Source: a virus
Length of the DNA: 46,449 bases
Reading direction: 5' to 3' (one strand)
Virus record (IMG/VR): IMGVR_UViG_3300021440_000039
Location: 1-46,449 of that record
The position numbers and the translations under genes are program-made. Under the pieces are notes generated by a model. It worked only from the letters and a program-made list of their open reading frames with translations, searched no databases and had not been told where the DNA came from. This document shows positions 21,124-28,604 of the stretch, piece after piece. Position 1 is the first letter of the stretch; every line of letters begins with the position of its first letter.

Positions 21124-21333
21124 ATGATCACTTTGGAGATAGACGGCAAGGAGGCGTGGTACTTCCCGACCTCCCATACCTGGGTTCATGACGACCGATC
21201 GGTGTCGGCAGTCTTGCAAAAGACACTCCCTAAGAAGGATTCCGGCATCTATCGGAAAGCACAGGACCCGGCCCAGATCGTCGCCAAAGCGCTCAAAGCC
21301 TTCCCGCACGCCCGCGTCATTAAAAACCACTAA
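21124..21333 (+). CDS. Small hypothetical protein
   Basis: 69 aa. It starts with alternating strands (MITLEIDGKEAWYFP) and ends with a helix (AQIVAKALKAFPHA). Lys/Asp-rich loops in the middle (KKDSGIYRK). Located inside the head cluster, immediately after the MuF gene, so perhaps a minor head or scaffolding accessory. No family recognised. Confidence 0.6.
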   Translation: MITLEIDGKEAWYFPTSHTWVHDDRSVSAVLQKTLPKKDSGIYRKAQDPAQIVAKALKAFPHARVIKNH

Positions 21334-21338
21334 CGCCT

Positions 21339-21872
21339 ATGATCGACCCAGACAAACCCCAGCACAAAACGAAATGGAACTCCGACGAGGACCGCATCCT
21401 GTTGGCCATGCATCAGCAGAAGCAGCGACGCGAGGCTATTGCGGCCCGTCTCGGCTGCTCTGAGGAGGATGTCGCCGCCCGGTACCGTGTCCTGTTGACC
21501 ACGATGCAGGAGGCCGAAGAGCATAAGAAGGAGGGCCTCAACTTGGACCGGGTCGGGATTGATCCGATGATGGCGGACCTGCTCAAGGACCGCACAGCGT
21601 TGGAGGCCCTGTTCACGTTGCTGTGCGGCAAATACAACGAAGCCGGAGTGCTCTTGAAGAGCCTCTCCCAGCTGCTGAGCGAAGACCAGGACGCCATCCA
21701 GAAGAGGGTGGCTGATTGTATCTACGGTCGGCTCCGCATTAAAGCCGGAGAACAGGAGGACGAAATCCTGAAGCAGACGGCTGAGATCCTCGCCGGGGAT
21801 ATCGTCCACAACTTCGTGGTCCATTCCAAGGTCCAGCTACACCTCCACCAAATCGCTCCGAAAAATGGCTAA
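21339..21872 (+). CDS. Putative SANT/Myb-like helix-turn-helix protein
   Basis: 177 aa. The N-terminal segment K-W-N-S-D-E-D-R-I-L-L-A then R-E-A-I-A-A-R-L-G-C-S-E-E-D-V-A-A-R-Y (about residues 12-49) has the Trp-acidic-helix-turn-helix arrangement of Myb/SANT and GcrA-like DNA-binding domains. The rest is helical (LFTLLCGKYNEAGVLLK...). It could regulate late genes or act in packaging. Seven bases at the end overlap the next gene. Domain call is by pattern only. Confidence 0.55.
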   Translation: MIDPDKPQHKTKWNSDEDRILLAMHQQKQRREAIAARLGCSEEDVAARYRVLLTTMQEAEEHKKEGLNLDRVGIDPMMADLLKDRTALEALFTLLCGKYNEAGVLLKSLSQLLSEDQDAIQKRVADCIYGRLRIKAGEQEDEILKQTAEILAGDIVHNFVVHSKVQLHLHQIAPKNG

Positions 21873-22074
21873 GCCTGTTCCTCCAGATCCCTACGACAAG
21901 CCTCGCAGCGTCGAAGAGTGGTTGTCGAATATAGTGGCGTCCTCCCGCACGCAGGACTTCTGGGGAGAGGTCGTCATTGTATTCGAGAAGGGCGAGATCG
22001 CCCGTGTCTATAGGAAGCAGAGCTTGATGCCTCCTGGCAAGTCGGAGTCTCCGGGAGGATCCCGACCAATATAG
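21865..22074 (+). CDS. Small hypothetical protein
   Basis: 69 aa. Overlaps the upstream stop by 8 nt. Pro-rich N-terminus, then a helix and a beta strand with charged ends (EVVIVFEKGEIARVYRK). It may be a small head accessory. It is the last gene before a promoter-terminator stretch at 22078-22162. Confidence 0.55.
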   Translation: MAKPVPPDPYDKPRSVEEWLSNIVASSRTQDFWGEVVIVFEKGEIARVYRKQSLMPPGKSESPGGSRPI

Positions 22075-22077
22075 GTA

Positions 22078-22106
22078 TTGACTGTTTCCATCCGTGGCAC
22101 ATAAGC
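22078..22106 (+). promoter_or_regulatory. Sigma70-like promoter before the protease/capsid operon
   Basis: TTGACT (22078-22083), 17-nt spacer, ATAAGC (22101-22106). The -35 is good and spacing ideal; the -10 is weak. A 7-bp hairpin with one G-T pair (CCGTGGC/GCCGCGG, 22092-22112) overlaps it. Confidence 0.45.
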
Positions 22107-22129
22107 CGCGGATGAGTACCGAGAACTGG

Positions 22130-22162
22130 GCTCGCAGTGATCAAACGCTGCGGGCCTTTTTC
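22130..22162 (+). terminator. Rho-independent terminator or attenuator
   Basis: GCTCGCAG (22130-22137) pairs with CTGCGGGC (22148-22155, one wobble), then CTTTTTC. Lying between promoter 22078 and ATG 22195, it could act as an attenuator setting head-gene level, or simply end the upstream operon. Confidence 0.75.
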
Positions 22163-22194
22163 ATCTCCCGAGAATCGTCCTTTCAAACTCCTCA

Positions 22195-24135
22195 ATGAAG
22201 AAACAAACAGTCCCGCAGCGGTCCCGGAAGATGCGGCCGCCTACGCTGACGACCAATAGCGTAGTCGAGGAGGAGATCCTCGAATCCCACCTCGAGTCCT
22301 TCACGTGTAACGTCCGCGCGAAGCTCGTGCGAAACGACACGATGGAGGGAAAGACCTACAAGGTGGTGCCGATGGTGATGATGGTGGTCGGCGTCCATGC
22401 CGGGTCCCAAGGCGCTCTGTACTATCCGAAGAGTGAGCTTTCCAAGACCCCGGAAGCGTGGAACCACAAGCCCGTTGTCGTGTACCATCCCACGATGAAC
22501 GGCCGTGGCGTTTCCGCTTGCTCCCCCGACGTTCTGACCAGCCACAAGATCGGCCTGATCATGAATACGAAGTTCGACAGCCTCGGCCGCCTGTGTGCAG
22601 AGGCGTGGCTGGACCCGGACCGCATCGAGAAGGTCGATGCTCGCGTTTCCAAGGCGATCGACAAGCTCTCCACCCTCGAGTGCTCCACTGGCATGTTTAT
22701 GGAGGTGGAAGCTGTGGAAGGCAAGTTCGAGGGGGAAGACTACAAAGGCATCGCCCGCAACTTCCGTCCCGACCACCTCGCCGTGCTCCCCGATAAGACC
22801 GGGGCTTGCTCCGTTGCAGACGGCGCGGGGTTCATCCGCAACGAGTCCGGCGAGGACGAAGAGCTGGTGGACAACGGCGGCGCCGGCTCTGGCAACTTTG
22901 GGCACGGAGGCCGTCCCGGCGAGCGCGGTGGTTCTGCTGGTGGAGGAGAAGGCGGAGCGTCCTCCGGATCTTCGGAGCCCACCCAGGCCCAGTACGAGAA
23001 GGCCGCCAAAGCAATCGAAGACCGTCCGCAAGAGCGCGGCGGGACTCCAGTAGGTATGGCCAATCGAGCATCGAATGTGGCCAATCTTCGAGGCACAGCG
23101 AAAGCCCACGCCGACGCTCGCGATGCTCATCTGAGAGCTGCCAAAGAATTGGCGAAGGATCCGAAGGCCCGGGCGAAGGGCGCTGATATTTATCACAGTC
23201 GACAGGCCGCAGTCCACGACGAGATGGCCCAGAAGGGAGCGGGAACCCTTCGGAAGGAAGCCCAGAAGAAGAACTCCTTTATGGTCCACAATATGGACAT
23301 CCACAACGGCCTCGGTCTCAACAAGCAATCCTTCGAGAACATTCGGAGCAGCTTGGACAAGGTCCTGCAAGAGCGCTTCGCCCCTCGGACCAAGTCCGAC
23401 ATCAATTCCCCGTACCTTTATTCCACCTACACGATCGCCGTCTATACGGACTTCGTCGTGTTCTCGGATAAGGGCAAACTTTTCAAGCTCAGCTACACGT
23501 CTACCGATACGAAGGTGGAGTTGAGCGAGGACGATCCCGTGGAGGTCGTTCGTGTGACAGAATTCCGCACGGTCGACGGTGCCTTCGTTGGCAACACCTC
23601 GACCCAACCCAACAGCCAGCGAATCCAAGAAAGCACCATGAACAAGAAAGCCATCGTGGACGGCCTGATCGCGAACTGCGGTTGGGACGAAACCGACCGT
23701 GAGTTCCTGATGGGCCTCAATGAGTCCCAGCTGGATAAGATGAAGAAGAAGGACGCGGGTAAGGAGAAGCCTGCCGCGTCCGAGAAACCGACCTGCAACA
23801 CCGTTGAGGAATTCATCGGGCAGGCCCCGGCCGAGATGCAGGACGTCCTGCGCTCCGGCCTCACCGCGCACCAGAACCAGAAGAACGGCCTGATCGACGT
23901 CATCGTCGCCAACGCCTCCAACAAGTTCACCAAGGAGCAGCTCAACGCGATGCCCCTCGGTCAGCTCGAGGCGATCGCGGCGCTCGCGAAGGTCCCGGCC
24001 CCGGCGGCCCCCGCCACCAACCAGGGCACTCCGCCCGCTGCCGACTACTCCGGCCAAGGCGGCCAGGGCACGCCGGTTGCCAACGAGACCAAACAGGAGC
24101 CCCTCGGCCTCCCGGTCATCAACTGGAAGAAGTAA
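22195..24135 (+). CDS. DUF2213-type prohead protease fused to scaffold
   Basis: 646 aa. The N-terminal 220 residues match DUF2213 prohead maturation proteases: V-V-V-Y-H-P...S-A-C-S-P, I-G-L-I-M-N-T, L-C-A-E-A-W-L-D, L-E-C-S-T-G-M-F, and F-R-P-D-H-L-A-V-L-P-D-K-T-G-A-C-S. Then comes the G-A-G-S-G-N-F-G-H-G-G-R-P-G-E-R-G-G box (about 229-246), a helical Ala/His-rich middle (HADARDAHLRAAKE), a small beta domain, and from Met482 a scaffold-like part with E-F-I-G-Q-A-P-A-E, then H-Q-N-Q-K-N-G-L-I and a Pro/Gln tail ending Y-S-G-Q-G. The protein is cleaved and lost as heads mature in related phages. Confidence 0.8.
   Translation: MKKQTVPQRSRKMRPPTLTTNSVVEEEILESHLESFTCNVRAKLVRNDTMEGKTYKVVPMVMMVVGVHAGSQGALYYPKSELSKTPEAWNHKPVVVYHPTMNGRGVSACSPDVLTSHKIGLIMNTKFDSLGRLCAEAWLDPDRIEKVDARVSKAIDKLSTLECSTGMFMEVEAVEGKFEGEDYKGIARNFRPDHLAVLPDKTGACSVADGAGFIRNESGEDEELVDNGGAGSGNFGHGGRPGERGGSAGGGEGGASSGSSEPTQAQYEKAAKAIEDRPQERGGTPVGMANRASNVANLRGTAKAHADARDAHLRAAKELAKDPKARAKGADIYHSRQAAVHDEMAQKGAGTLRKEAQKKNSFMVHNMDIHNGLGLNKQSFENIRSSLDKVLQERFAPRTKSDINSPYLYSTYTIAVYTDFVVFSDKGKLFKLSYTSTDTKVELSEDDPVEVVRVTEFRTVDGAFVGNTSTQPNSQRIQESTMNKKAIVDGLIANCGWDETDREFLMGLNESQLDKMKKKDAGKEKPAASEKPTCNTVEEFIGQAPAEMQDVLRSGLTAHQNQKNGLIDVIVANASNKFTKEQLNAMPLGQLEAIAALAKVPAPAAPATNQGTPPAADYSGQGGQGTPVANETKQEPLGLPVINWKK
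23638..24135 (+). CDS. Nested in-frame scaffolding protein (candidate)
   Basis: 165 aa from ATG 23638 in the same frame as the protease gene, preceded by CCAAGAAAGCACC. It begins with M-N-K-K-A-I-V-D-G-L-I and holds only the scaffold-like C-terminal domain (helix-rich, EFIGQAPAEMQ, then a Pro-rich tail). This mirrors lambda C/Nu3, where an internal start gives the scaffold in excess. Inferred from domain boundary and start context; not proven. Confidence 0.45.
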   Translation: MNKKAIVDGLIANCGWDETDREFLMGLNESQLDKMKKKDAGKEKPAASEKPTCNTVEEFIGQAPAEMQDVLRSGLTAHQNQKNGLIDVIVANASNKFTKEQLNAMPLGQLEAIAALAKVPAPAAPATNQGTPPAADYSGQGGQGTPVANETKQEPLGLPVINWKK

Positions 24136-24191
24136 CTTCCACCCACCAACGTTTCTCACCAAGCACCTAGAACAACCAAACATCCAAAACC

Positions 24192-24626
24192 ATGGCCTAT
24201 CGTAAGATTCTTCTCAAGGGCAACGGCTTCCACGAAGAGGCCTTCGCGGCCGCTGCCTTCTCTCCCGGTCACCTCGTCGAGCTCGCCTCGACTGGCAAAG
24301 TCCAGAAGCACTCCACCGCTGGTGGTTTCGCCGAGCGACTCTTCGCCAAAGAAGCGCCCCTCCAGGGTCGCGGCATTGACACCGCCTACGCTCAGGACGA
24401 ACTCGCGTTCCTCTATGTCGGCCAGCCCGGCGACGAGATCAACGCCTTCATCGCCACCAACCAGACGATCGCCGTTGGCGAGCGCCTGATCTCGGCCGGT
24501 GACGGTTCGCTCCGCTCCGCGGTCGACAGCGTCTCCGGTGTCACGATCAAGGAAGTGGTTGCCGTGGCCCTCGAGGCCATCACCACGACCTCGACCTCGA
24601 CCCGCACCCGTGTCCGTCTCGTCTAA
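24192..24626 (+). CDS. Head decoration protein-like
   Basis: 144 aa, in the slot between protease/scaffold and major capsid protein. The pattern L-K-G-N-G-F-H-E-E-A-F-A-A, S-P-G-H-L-V-E-L, F-A-K-E...G-R-G-I-D-T-A-Y and G-D-E-I-N-A-F...G-E-R-L-I-S-A-G-D-G-S-L fits small beta-barrel decoration/structural proteins encoded next to this capsid type. It probably sits on the outer capsid. The C-terminus is Thr/Ser/Arg-rich. Confidence 0.75.
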   Translation: MAYRKILLKGNGFHEEAFAAAAFSPGHLVELASTGKVQKHSTAGGFAERLFAKEAPLQGRGIDTAYAQDELAFLYVGQPGDEINAFIATNQTIAVGERLISAGDGSLRSAVDSVSGVTIKEVVAVALEAITTTSTSTRTRVRLV

Positions 24627-24683
24627 TCCACGACACAGACACCATCCATCCACAAGAACCAGAAACCAGAAACACTCCAAATC

Positions 24684-25742
24684 ATGGACTTCATCCTCAA
24701 TGGGGCGGCCAACGGGACCACGGCGCAGATCCTGATGGCCAACAATTTCAACCCCAACGCTCTGCGGCCCTATCTCGGTGAGGGCGGCAAGAGCTTCCTC
24801 ACCGTCAACCAGGGTGGCAAGGACACCCCGCTGGTGACCAACACCCCGGCGGCCCTTCGCTACGAAGACTGGAAGACGATGGACACCGCGGTCATCGCGG
24901 CGGCCCGCACCCGGCTCAAGCTGGTGCAGGATCTCCGATCCGGTGGTCTCGACTACACCATCCCCGGCGGCATGGGCAAGACCGTGCTCATGTCGGAGAA
25001 TATGACGGATGTGGGCAAGGCGGTGGTGAGCATGGACGGCCTGCGGAAGGCCCCGGCTGATCGCCCCGAGTTCAACCTCGTCAACCTCCCCCTCCCGATC
25101 ATCCACCAGGACTTCAACTTCTCGGCTCGTGAGATCCAGGCTTCGCGCCAGGGCGGTTCGCCGCTCGATCTCACCATGGCCGAGCAGGCGGCCCGCGCGG
25201 TGGCTGAGACGGCGGAGCAGTTGGCGACCGGCACCTACGGGTCCTTCTCGTTCGGTGGCGGCAACATCTACGGCATCACCAACTTCCCGCAGCGTCTCAC
25301 GCAGGAGATCACCGCTCCCACGGCCTCCGCGTGGACCCCGCGCACCCTCCTCACCGAGGTGTTGGCGATGCGTCAGGCGGCGACCGATGCCCGCCACTAC
25401 GGCCCCTACAAGATCTATGTGGCGCCGGCGTGGGACCAGTACCTGGACGACGACTTCAGCACCGCGAAGGGCGACATCACCCTGCGCGAGCGCCTGGCGA
25501 AGTTGAACGGGATCACCGGCATCGAGACGCTCGACTCCCTCGGCTCCGGCTTCGACATCGTGCTCGTCCAGATGACCTCGAACGTCATCCGCGAAGTCGT
25601 CGGCATGGAACTGGTCACACTCCAGTGGCCCACGGACGGTGGCTTGAACATCAACTTCAAGGTGATGGCCATCCTCGTCCCGCAGATCCGCACCGACGCC
25701 AACGGCCGCACCGGTCTCGTTCACGGCGCTCCGAGCGCCTAA
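24684..25742 (+). CDS. Major capsid protein (HK97-like fold)
   Basis: 352 aa, the best codon-optimised gene in the window by eye (mostly C/G third positions). It follows the encapsulin-like capsid families: L-P-L-P-I-I-H-Q-D-F-N-F-S-A-R-E-I-Q-A-S-R (described in pieces), then a helix A-A-R-A-V-A-E-T-A-E-Q-L-A-T-G and Y-G-I-T-N-F-P, typical of the P-domain, and a C-terminal I-R-E-V-V-G-M-E-L-V...T-D-G-G-L-N-I-N-F. Two hairpins and a T-run follow, consistent with high separate expression. Confidence 0.9.
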   Translation: MDFILNGAANGTTAQILMANNFNPNALRPYLGEGGKSFLTVNQGGKDTPLVTNTPAALRYEDWKTMDTAVIAAARTRLKLVQDLRSGGLDYTIPGGMGKTVLMSENMTDVGKAVVSMDGLRKAPADRPEFNLVNLPLPIIHQDFNFSAREIQASRQGGSPLDLTMAEQAARAVAETAEQLATGTYGSFSFGGGNIYGITNFPQRLTQEITAPTASAWTPRTLLTEVLAMRQAATDARHYGPYKIYVAPAWDQYLDDDFSTAKGDITLRERLAKLNGITGIETLDSLGSGFDIVLVQMTSNVIREVVGMELVTLQWPTDGGLNINFKVMAILVPQIRTDANGRTGLVHGAPSA

Positions 25743-25768
25743 TCCCTTCGGGATTGATTGAGTGGCGC

Positions 25769-25812
25769 CTCCCAGTCCGGCTTAACACCCCGGGCTGGGA
25801 GTTTCCCTTTTC
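25769..25812 (+). terminator. Terminator after the capsid gene
   Basis: CTCCCAG (25769-25775) pairs with CTGGGAG (25795-25801), extended inside by CCGG/CCGG, followed by TTTCCCTTTTCC. A first small hairpin, AATCCC-TTC-GGGATT (25741-25755), lies just upstream. Confidence 0.85.
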
Positions 25813-25848
25813 CTCCTAACCCAACCACACGCCAAACCAAACACCGCT

Positions 25849-26244
25849 ATGAAGTTCCGCGTTCTCCATTCCCGTCACATCGCCAACGGGCGCACTTTTG
25901 AAAAAGGCGACATCGTCGAGTCCTCCGGGGACCTGGTCAAAGCCTTCCCCGGCAAATTCGAGCGCATCGAATCCTCTGTTGAGGTTGCCCGCGTACGAGC
26001 CTCCTCTCCCGCAGCGTCGGAAGCCCCTGTCGTCCCTCCTTCCGCTCCGGACGGGGAAACGTCCCCCTTCGGGGAAGACGTGTCGGAAGACTTTCCGTCT
26101 GCCGTCGGGGCTGACCTGAAGGTCTTCCAGAAGGGCTCCAGCTACTTCGTCGTGGACATGGACACTCCGGACAAGGCCCTGAACGCGAAAGCGCTCAAGG
26201 GCGCCGAAGTGAACAAGTTCATCAAGGCACACCTCAAGGCCTAA
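25849..26244 (+). CDS. Head protein, unknown role
   Basis: 131 aa. The N-terminal 40 residues form a small beta domain (FRVLHSRHIANGRTFEKGDIVES), resembling the short proteins next to capsid genes that start K-x-x-V-L...G-x-x-x-x-x-G-D-I-V. A Pro/Ser/Ala-rich linker leads to a C-terminal SH3-like part (KVFQKGSSYFVVDMD). The leader is ACCAAACACCGCT. Position supports a head or neck accessory role. Confidence 0.6.
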   Translation: MKFRVLHSRHIANGRTFEKGDIVESSGDLVKAFPGKFERIESSVEVARVRASSPAASEAPVVPPSAPDGETSPFGEDVSEDFPSAVGADLKVFQKGSSYFVVDMDTPDKALNAKALKGAEVNKFIKAHLKA

Positions 26245-26271
26245 CGCTCTCGGTCGGTCGGAGAAGAACAT

Positions 26272-26892
26272 ATGGCACAGAAGTGGACACCTCCGCAATG
26301 TTGGGAAGGGCAGGACGTCTTTGTCGTCGGGGCAGGGCCGTCTTTGGCGAGTTTCGATCCGCAGCGTCTCCGCGGCAAGAACGTCATCGCCTGCAACCAC
26401 ACCGGATTCCAGCTTGGTGCTGAGATCGTCAAGATCTTGTTCTTCTCCGACCACTCTTTTTTCCTGTCCCAGCGTCCTCAGCTCGAGGCCTTCGGAGGGT
26501 GGATTGTCACCTCGAGCCCCAACCTGACGCGGTTGTCTTCCCCTGATTGGCTTCTCGGTGTGAACCGCAGGCATGATGGTTTGCATCGGGAAGCCGTCGG
26601 GTTCGGGGCCAATTCGGGATGCAGCGCCGTCAACCTCGCTCTCATCATGGGGGCGAAGCGGGTGTTCCTCGTCGGCATGGACTGCCGTGAGATCAACAAC
26701 CAAACCCACTGGGACGGACGGCATCACAACTCGAAAAACAACAAGGACGTCTATCGGGCGTTCTTGAACGGTTGGGAGGCGATCTCCTCCGCCCTTCCAA
26801 AAGTGTTTCCCGATCGGCAAATCATCAACGCCACCCCGGGCTCGGCCATCGAGTATTTCCCGAGGTGCTCCTACGAAGACGCGGGTCTCTAA
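26272..26892 (+). CDS. MptE-like/DUF115 Rossmann protein
   Basis: 206 aa. V-F-V-V-G-A-G-P-S-L (residues 16-25) is a glycine-rich Rossmann loop; later N-S-G-C-S-A-V-N-L-A-L and R-V-F-L-V-G-M-D-C match the MptE-like (6-hydroxymethylpterin pyrophosphokinase-like) DUF115 superfamily, also seen in flagellin glycosylation factors. In phages such genes occasionally sit among head genes with unknown role. It might bind a nucleotide or sugar. Leader AGAAGAACAT gives a weak ribosome-binding site. Confidence 0.7.
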   Translation: MAQKWTPPQCWEGQDVFVVGAGPSLASFDPQRLRGKNVIACNHTGFQLGAEIVKILFFSDHSFFLSQRPQLEAFGGWIVTSSPNLTRLSSPDWLLGVNRRHDGLHREAVGFGANSGCSAVNLALIMGAKRVFLVGMDCREINNQTHWDGRHHNSKNNKDVYRAFLNGWEAISSALPKVFPDRQIINATPGSAIEYFPRCSYEDAGL

Positions 26893-26897
26893 TCACC

Positions 26898-27341
26898 ATG
26901 TCTATTCGAACCACCGCTGATTTGTTGAAGGGGATCGTCGAGGTCGACTCCGACGAGTTTCCCGACACCGCCCTGGATCCGTTCATCCAAGCGGCAAACG
27001 TCCTCGTGGAGGAAGTCTGCGTTCCCTCCACTCCGGCCTATACCGAGGACCGTCTCACCATGATCGAGACATGGTTGGCCGGTCACTTCTTCGCTGTGCG
27101 AGCGAAGGTGATCGGGAGCGAAGGCGTGGCTGGTATTTCCACCGGCTACTCGTTCTCCGCAGGTATGTACCTTGCGAGCACTCCCCAGGGGCAGGCGGCT
27201 CTGTCCCTCGACACCAACGGCGGGTTGGCACGGAAGCAGGCCCAGATCGTCGCCGGGACCCTCGGTAGTAAAGCCACCGCCTCGTATCTCGGCGTCCCGT
27301 CCCCCCGGGCGAAGTCCTGCATCGGCATCACTGCCCTCTAA
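26898..27341 (+). CDS. Head-tail connector protein (adaptor)
   Basis: 147 aa. N-terminal helices D-F-P-D-T-A-L-D-P-F-I-Q-A-A-N-V-L-V-E-E-V (cut here) and L-T-M-I-E-T-W-L-A-G-H-F-F-A match gp6/gp15-like connector proteins (D..l..fI..A..lvdev......y......l..ie..LAaHf). The C-terminal Gly/Ser/Ala region with S-L-D-T-N-G-G is typical of the family's variable end. First of four neck genes in the usual order. Confidence 0.75.
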   Translation: MSIRTTADLLKGIVEVDSDEFPDTALDPFIQAANVLVEEVCVPSTPAYTEDRLTMIETWLAGHFFAVRAKVIGSEGVAGISTGYSFSAGMYLASTPQGQAALSLDTNGGLARKQAQIVAGTLGSKATASYLGVPSPRAKSCIGITAL

Positions 27342-27347
27342 TCCACC

Positions 27348-27689
27348 ATGAGCCTTGTCTCCAAAGTCTGCAAGCAGACCGCCATCCGGTGGCCTCTGCT
27401 GAGCAAGGACAGTTACGGACAGCCCGTGTTTGGGGCTCCGGAAGCTGTGCTCGTGCGCTGGGAAGATACGGCGGAGGAGCAGATTGCGGCCGACGGGGTC
27501 AAGTTCGTCACTCGCTCCAAAGCCCTCGCGCTCGTGGACATGCGCGCGGGAGACTACCTCCAACTCGCCGCTCTCGAGGACACTACCAACACAGACCCGC
27601 GCATGGTGTCGGACGCCTACGTGGTTCGAAGCTTCGCCAAGATCCCAAACAAGCGGGGAAAGCCCCTTGTCCGTTGGGCCTATATGTGA
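27348..27689 (+). CDS. Head-tail stopper/minor capsid protein
   Basis: 113 aa, seven bases after the connector. The beta-rich pattern T-A-I-R-W-P, G-Q-P-V-F-G...V-L-V-R-W-E-D then R-S-K-A-L-A-L-V-D and D-P-R-M-V-S-D-A-Y-V-V-R-S-F-A-K-I-P fits small head-tail closure proteins that sit between adaptor and tail. Call rests on position and fold-like pattern. Confidence 0.6.
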   Translation: MSLVSKVCKQTAIRWPLLSKDSYGQPVFGAPEAVLVRWEDTAEEQIAADGVKFVTRSKALALVDMRAGDYLQLAALEDTTNTDPRMVSDAYVVRSFAKIPNKRGKPLVRWAYM

Positions 27690-27695
27690 CCTGCC

Positions 27696-28130
27696 ATGTC
27701 TGATCCCAAATACATCTTCGGGGTTGGTATGTTCTTGTCGAAGCTGGGGAAGGAAGCAGAGCGGCGCTCCAAGGCGGTTGAGATCGGTCTCAAACGCTGC
27801 GGGGCTTTGCTGCTGAACGAGAGCATGAAGATCGTACCGGTTGACACCGGGTTCCTTCGTCGGTCAGGCAAAGTGGTGGCGACCGGTATCGGCAACACCA
27901 CGGTGGTACAGGTCGGATACTCCGCTGCCTATTCGATCATTGTCCACGAGAACCTCGATGCGGCCCACGGCGAGGCCTACAACCAAAAGCACGCCGAGGC
28001 GATTGCAGCCGGCTTGCTCAAGTCCCGCGGCCCGAACCAACAGGCTCTATTCCTTTCCCAACCCCTCATTGAACTCCGTTCCGAGTTCCTCCGCATCATG
28101 AAAGAGGAACAGGACAACGCCAAATCATGA
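27696..28130 (+). CDS. Neck/tail-completion protein, HK97 gp10-like
   Basis: 144 aa. Contains the family hallmark V-P-V-D-T-G-F-L-R-R-S-G-K-V followed by V-Q-V-G-Y-S-A-A-Y-S-I-I-V-H-E, conserved in HK97-gp10/lambda gpU-side neck proteins. An N-terminal helix (AEIGLKRCGALLLNES) precedes it. It overlaps the next gene by ATGA. Expected role: joining head connector to tail tube. Confidence 0.8.
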   Translation: MSDPKYIFGVGMFLSKLGKEAERRSKAVEIGLKRCGALLLNESMKIVPVDTGFLRRSGKVVATGIGNTTVVQVGYSAAYSIIVHENLDAAHGEAYNQKHAEAIAAGLLKSRGPNQQALFLSQPLIELRSEFLRIMKEEQDNAKS

Positions 28131-28558
28131 GCCCCTCTCTCATCGTCCAGCAGTGGTTGATCTCGCAGATGTTGGCAACCGACCCGCTCGAGAGTTCTCC
28201 CGTGTGGCCCTGCTATATGGTCGCCCTTCCCGAGGGCATGGCCGTGCCCTCCAACGCCCTCTGTGTTTACGACACCTCCCCGGTGCCCGACGGCCGGATC
28301 CAAAGCACGGGCGAGCGGATCAACCACCCGGGGATCCAGATCAAATGCCGTTGCCTCGATTATCAAACGGGCTGGACGAAGATCCACTCCATTGCCTCCG
28401 CCCTCGACGCTATCCTGCGGGCGCAGGTGTCGGTGGACAGTGAGATCTACACGATCTCCGCCGCTACTCGGATCTCGGGACCTTTGTCCCTCGGCATTGA
28501 TCCGTCCAGCCCGAAACAGGCTTTCGCTTTCACGCTGAACTATCAGCTGACGTTCTAA
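28127..28558 (+). CDS. Tail terminator-like protein
   Basis: 143 aa. Position (after gp10-like, before the tail tube) and the pattern W-L-I-S-Q-M...L-C-V-Y-D-T-S-P-V-P-D-G-R and H-P-G-I-Q-I-K-C-R-C-L-D-Y-Q-T-G-W and I-x-x-I-A-S-A-L fit tail terminators (gpU-like), which cap the tail tube and fix its length with the tape measure. Ends with a beta strand (AFTLNYQLTF). Confidence 0.65.
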   Translation: MSPSLIVQQWLISQMLATDPLESSPVWPCYMVALPEGMAVPSNALCVYDTSPVPDGRIQSTGERINHPGIQIKCRCLDYQTGWTKIHSIASALDAILRAQVSVDSEIYTISAATRISGPLSLGIDPSSPKQAFAFTLNYQLTF

Positions 28559-28604
28559 CCGGGCAAACGCCCACCAACCAACAAACAAGAAAGGACAGAC
28601 TACC

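Noticed and set aside
22192-24183. 663-codon minus-strand frame opposite the protease gene
   Set aside because: The plus strand encodes clear DUF2213 motifs; the minus frame is Gly/Val/His-rich and reflects the biased codons of the real gene.
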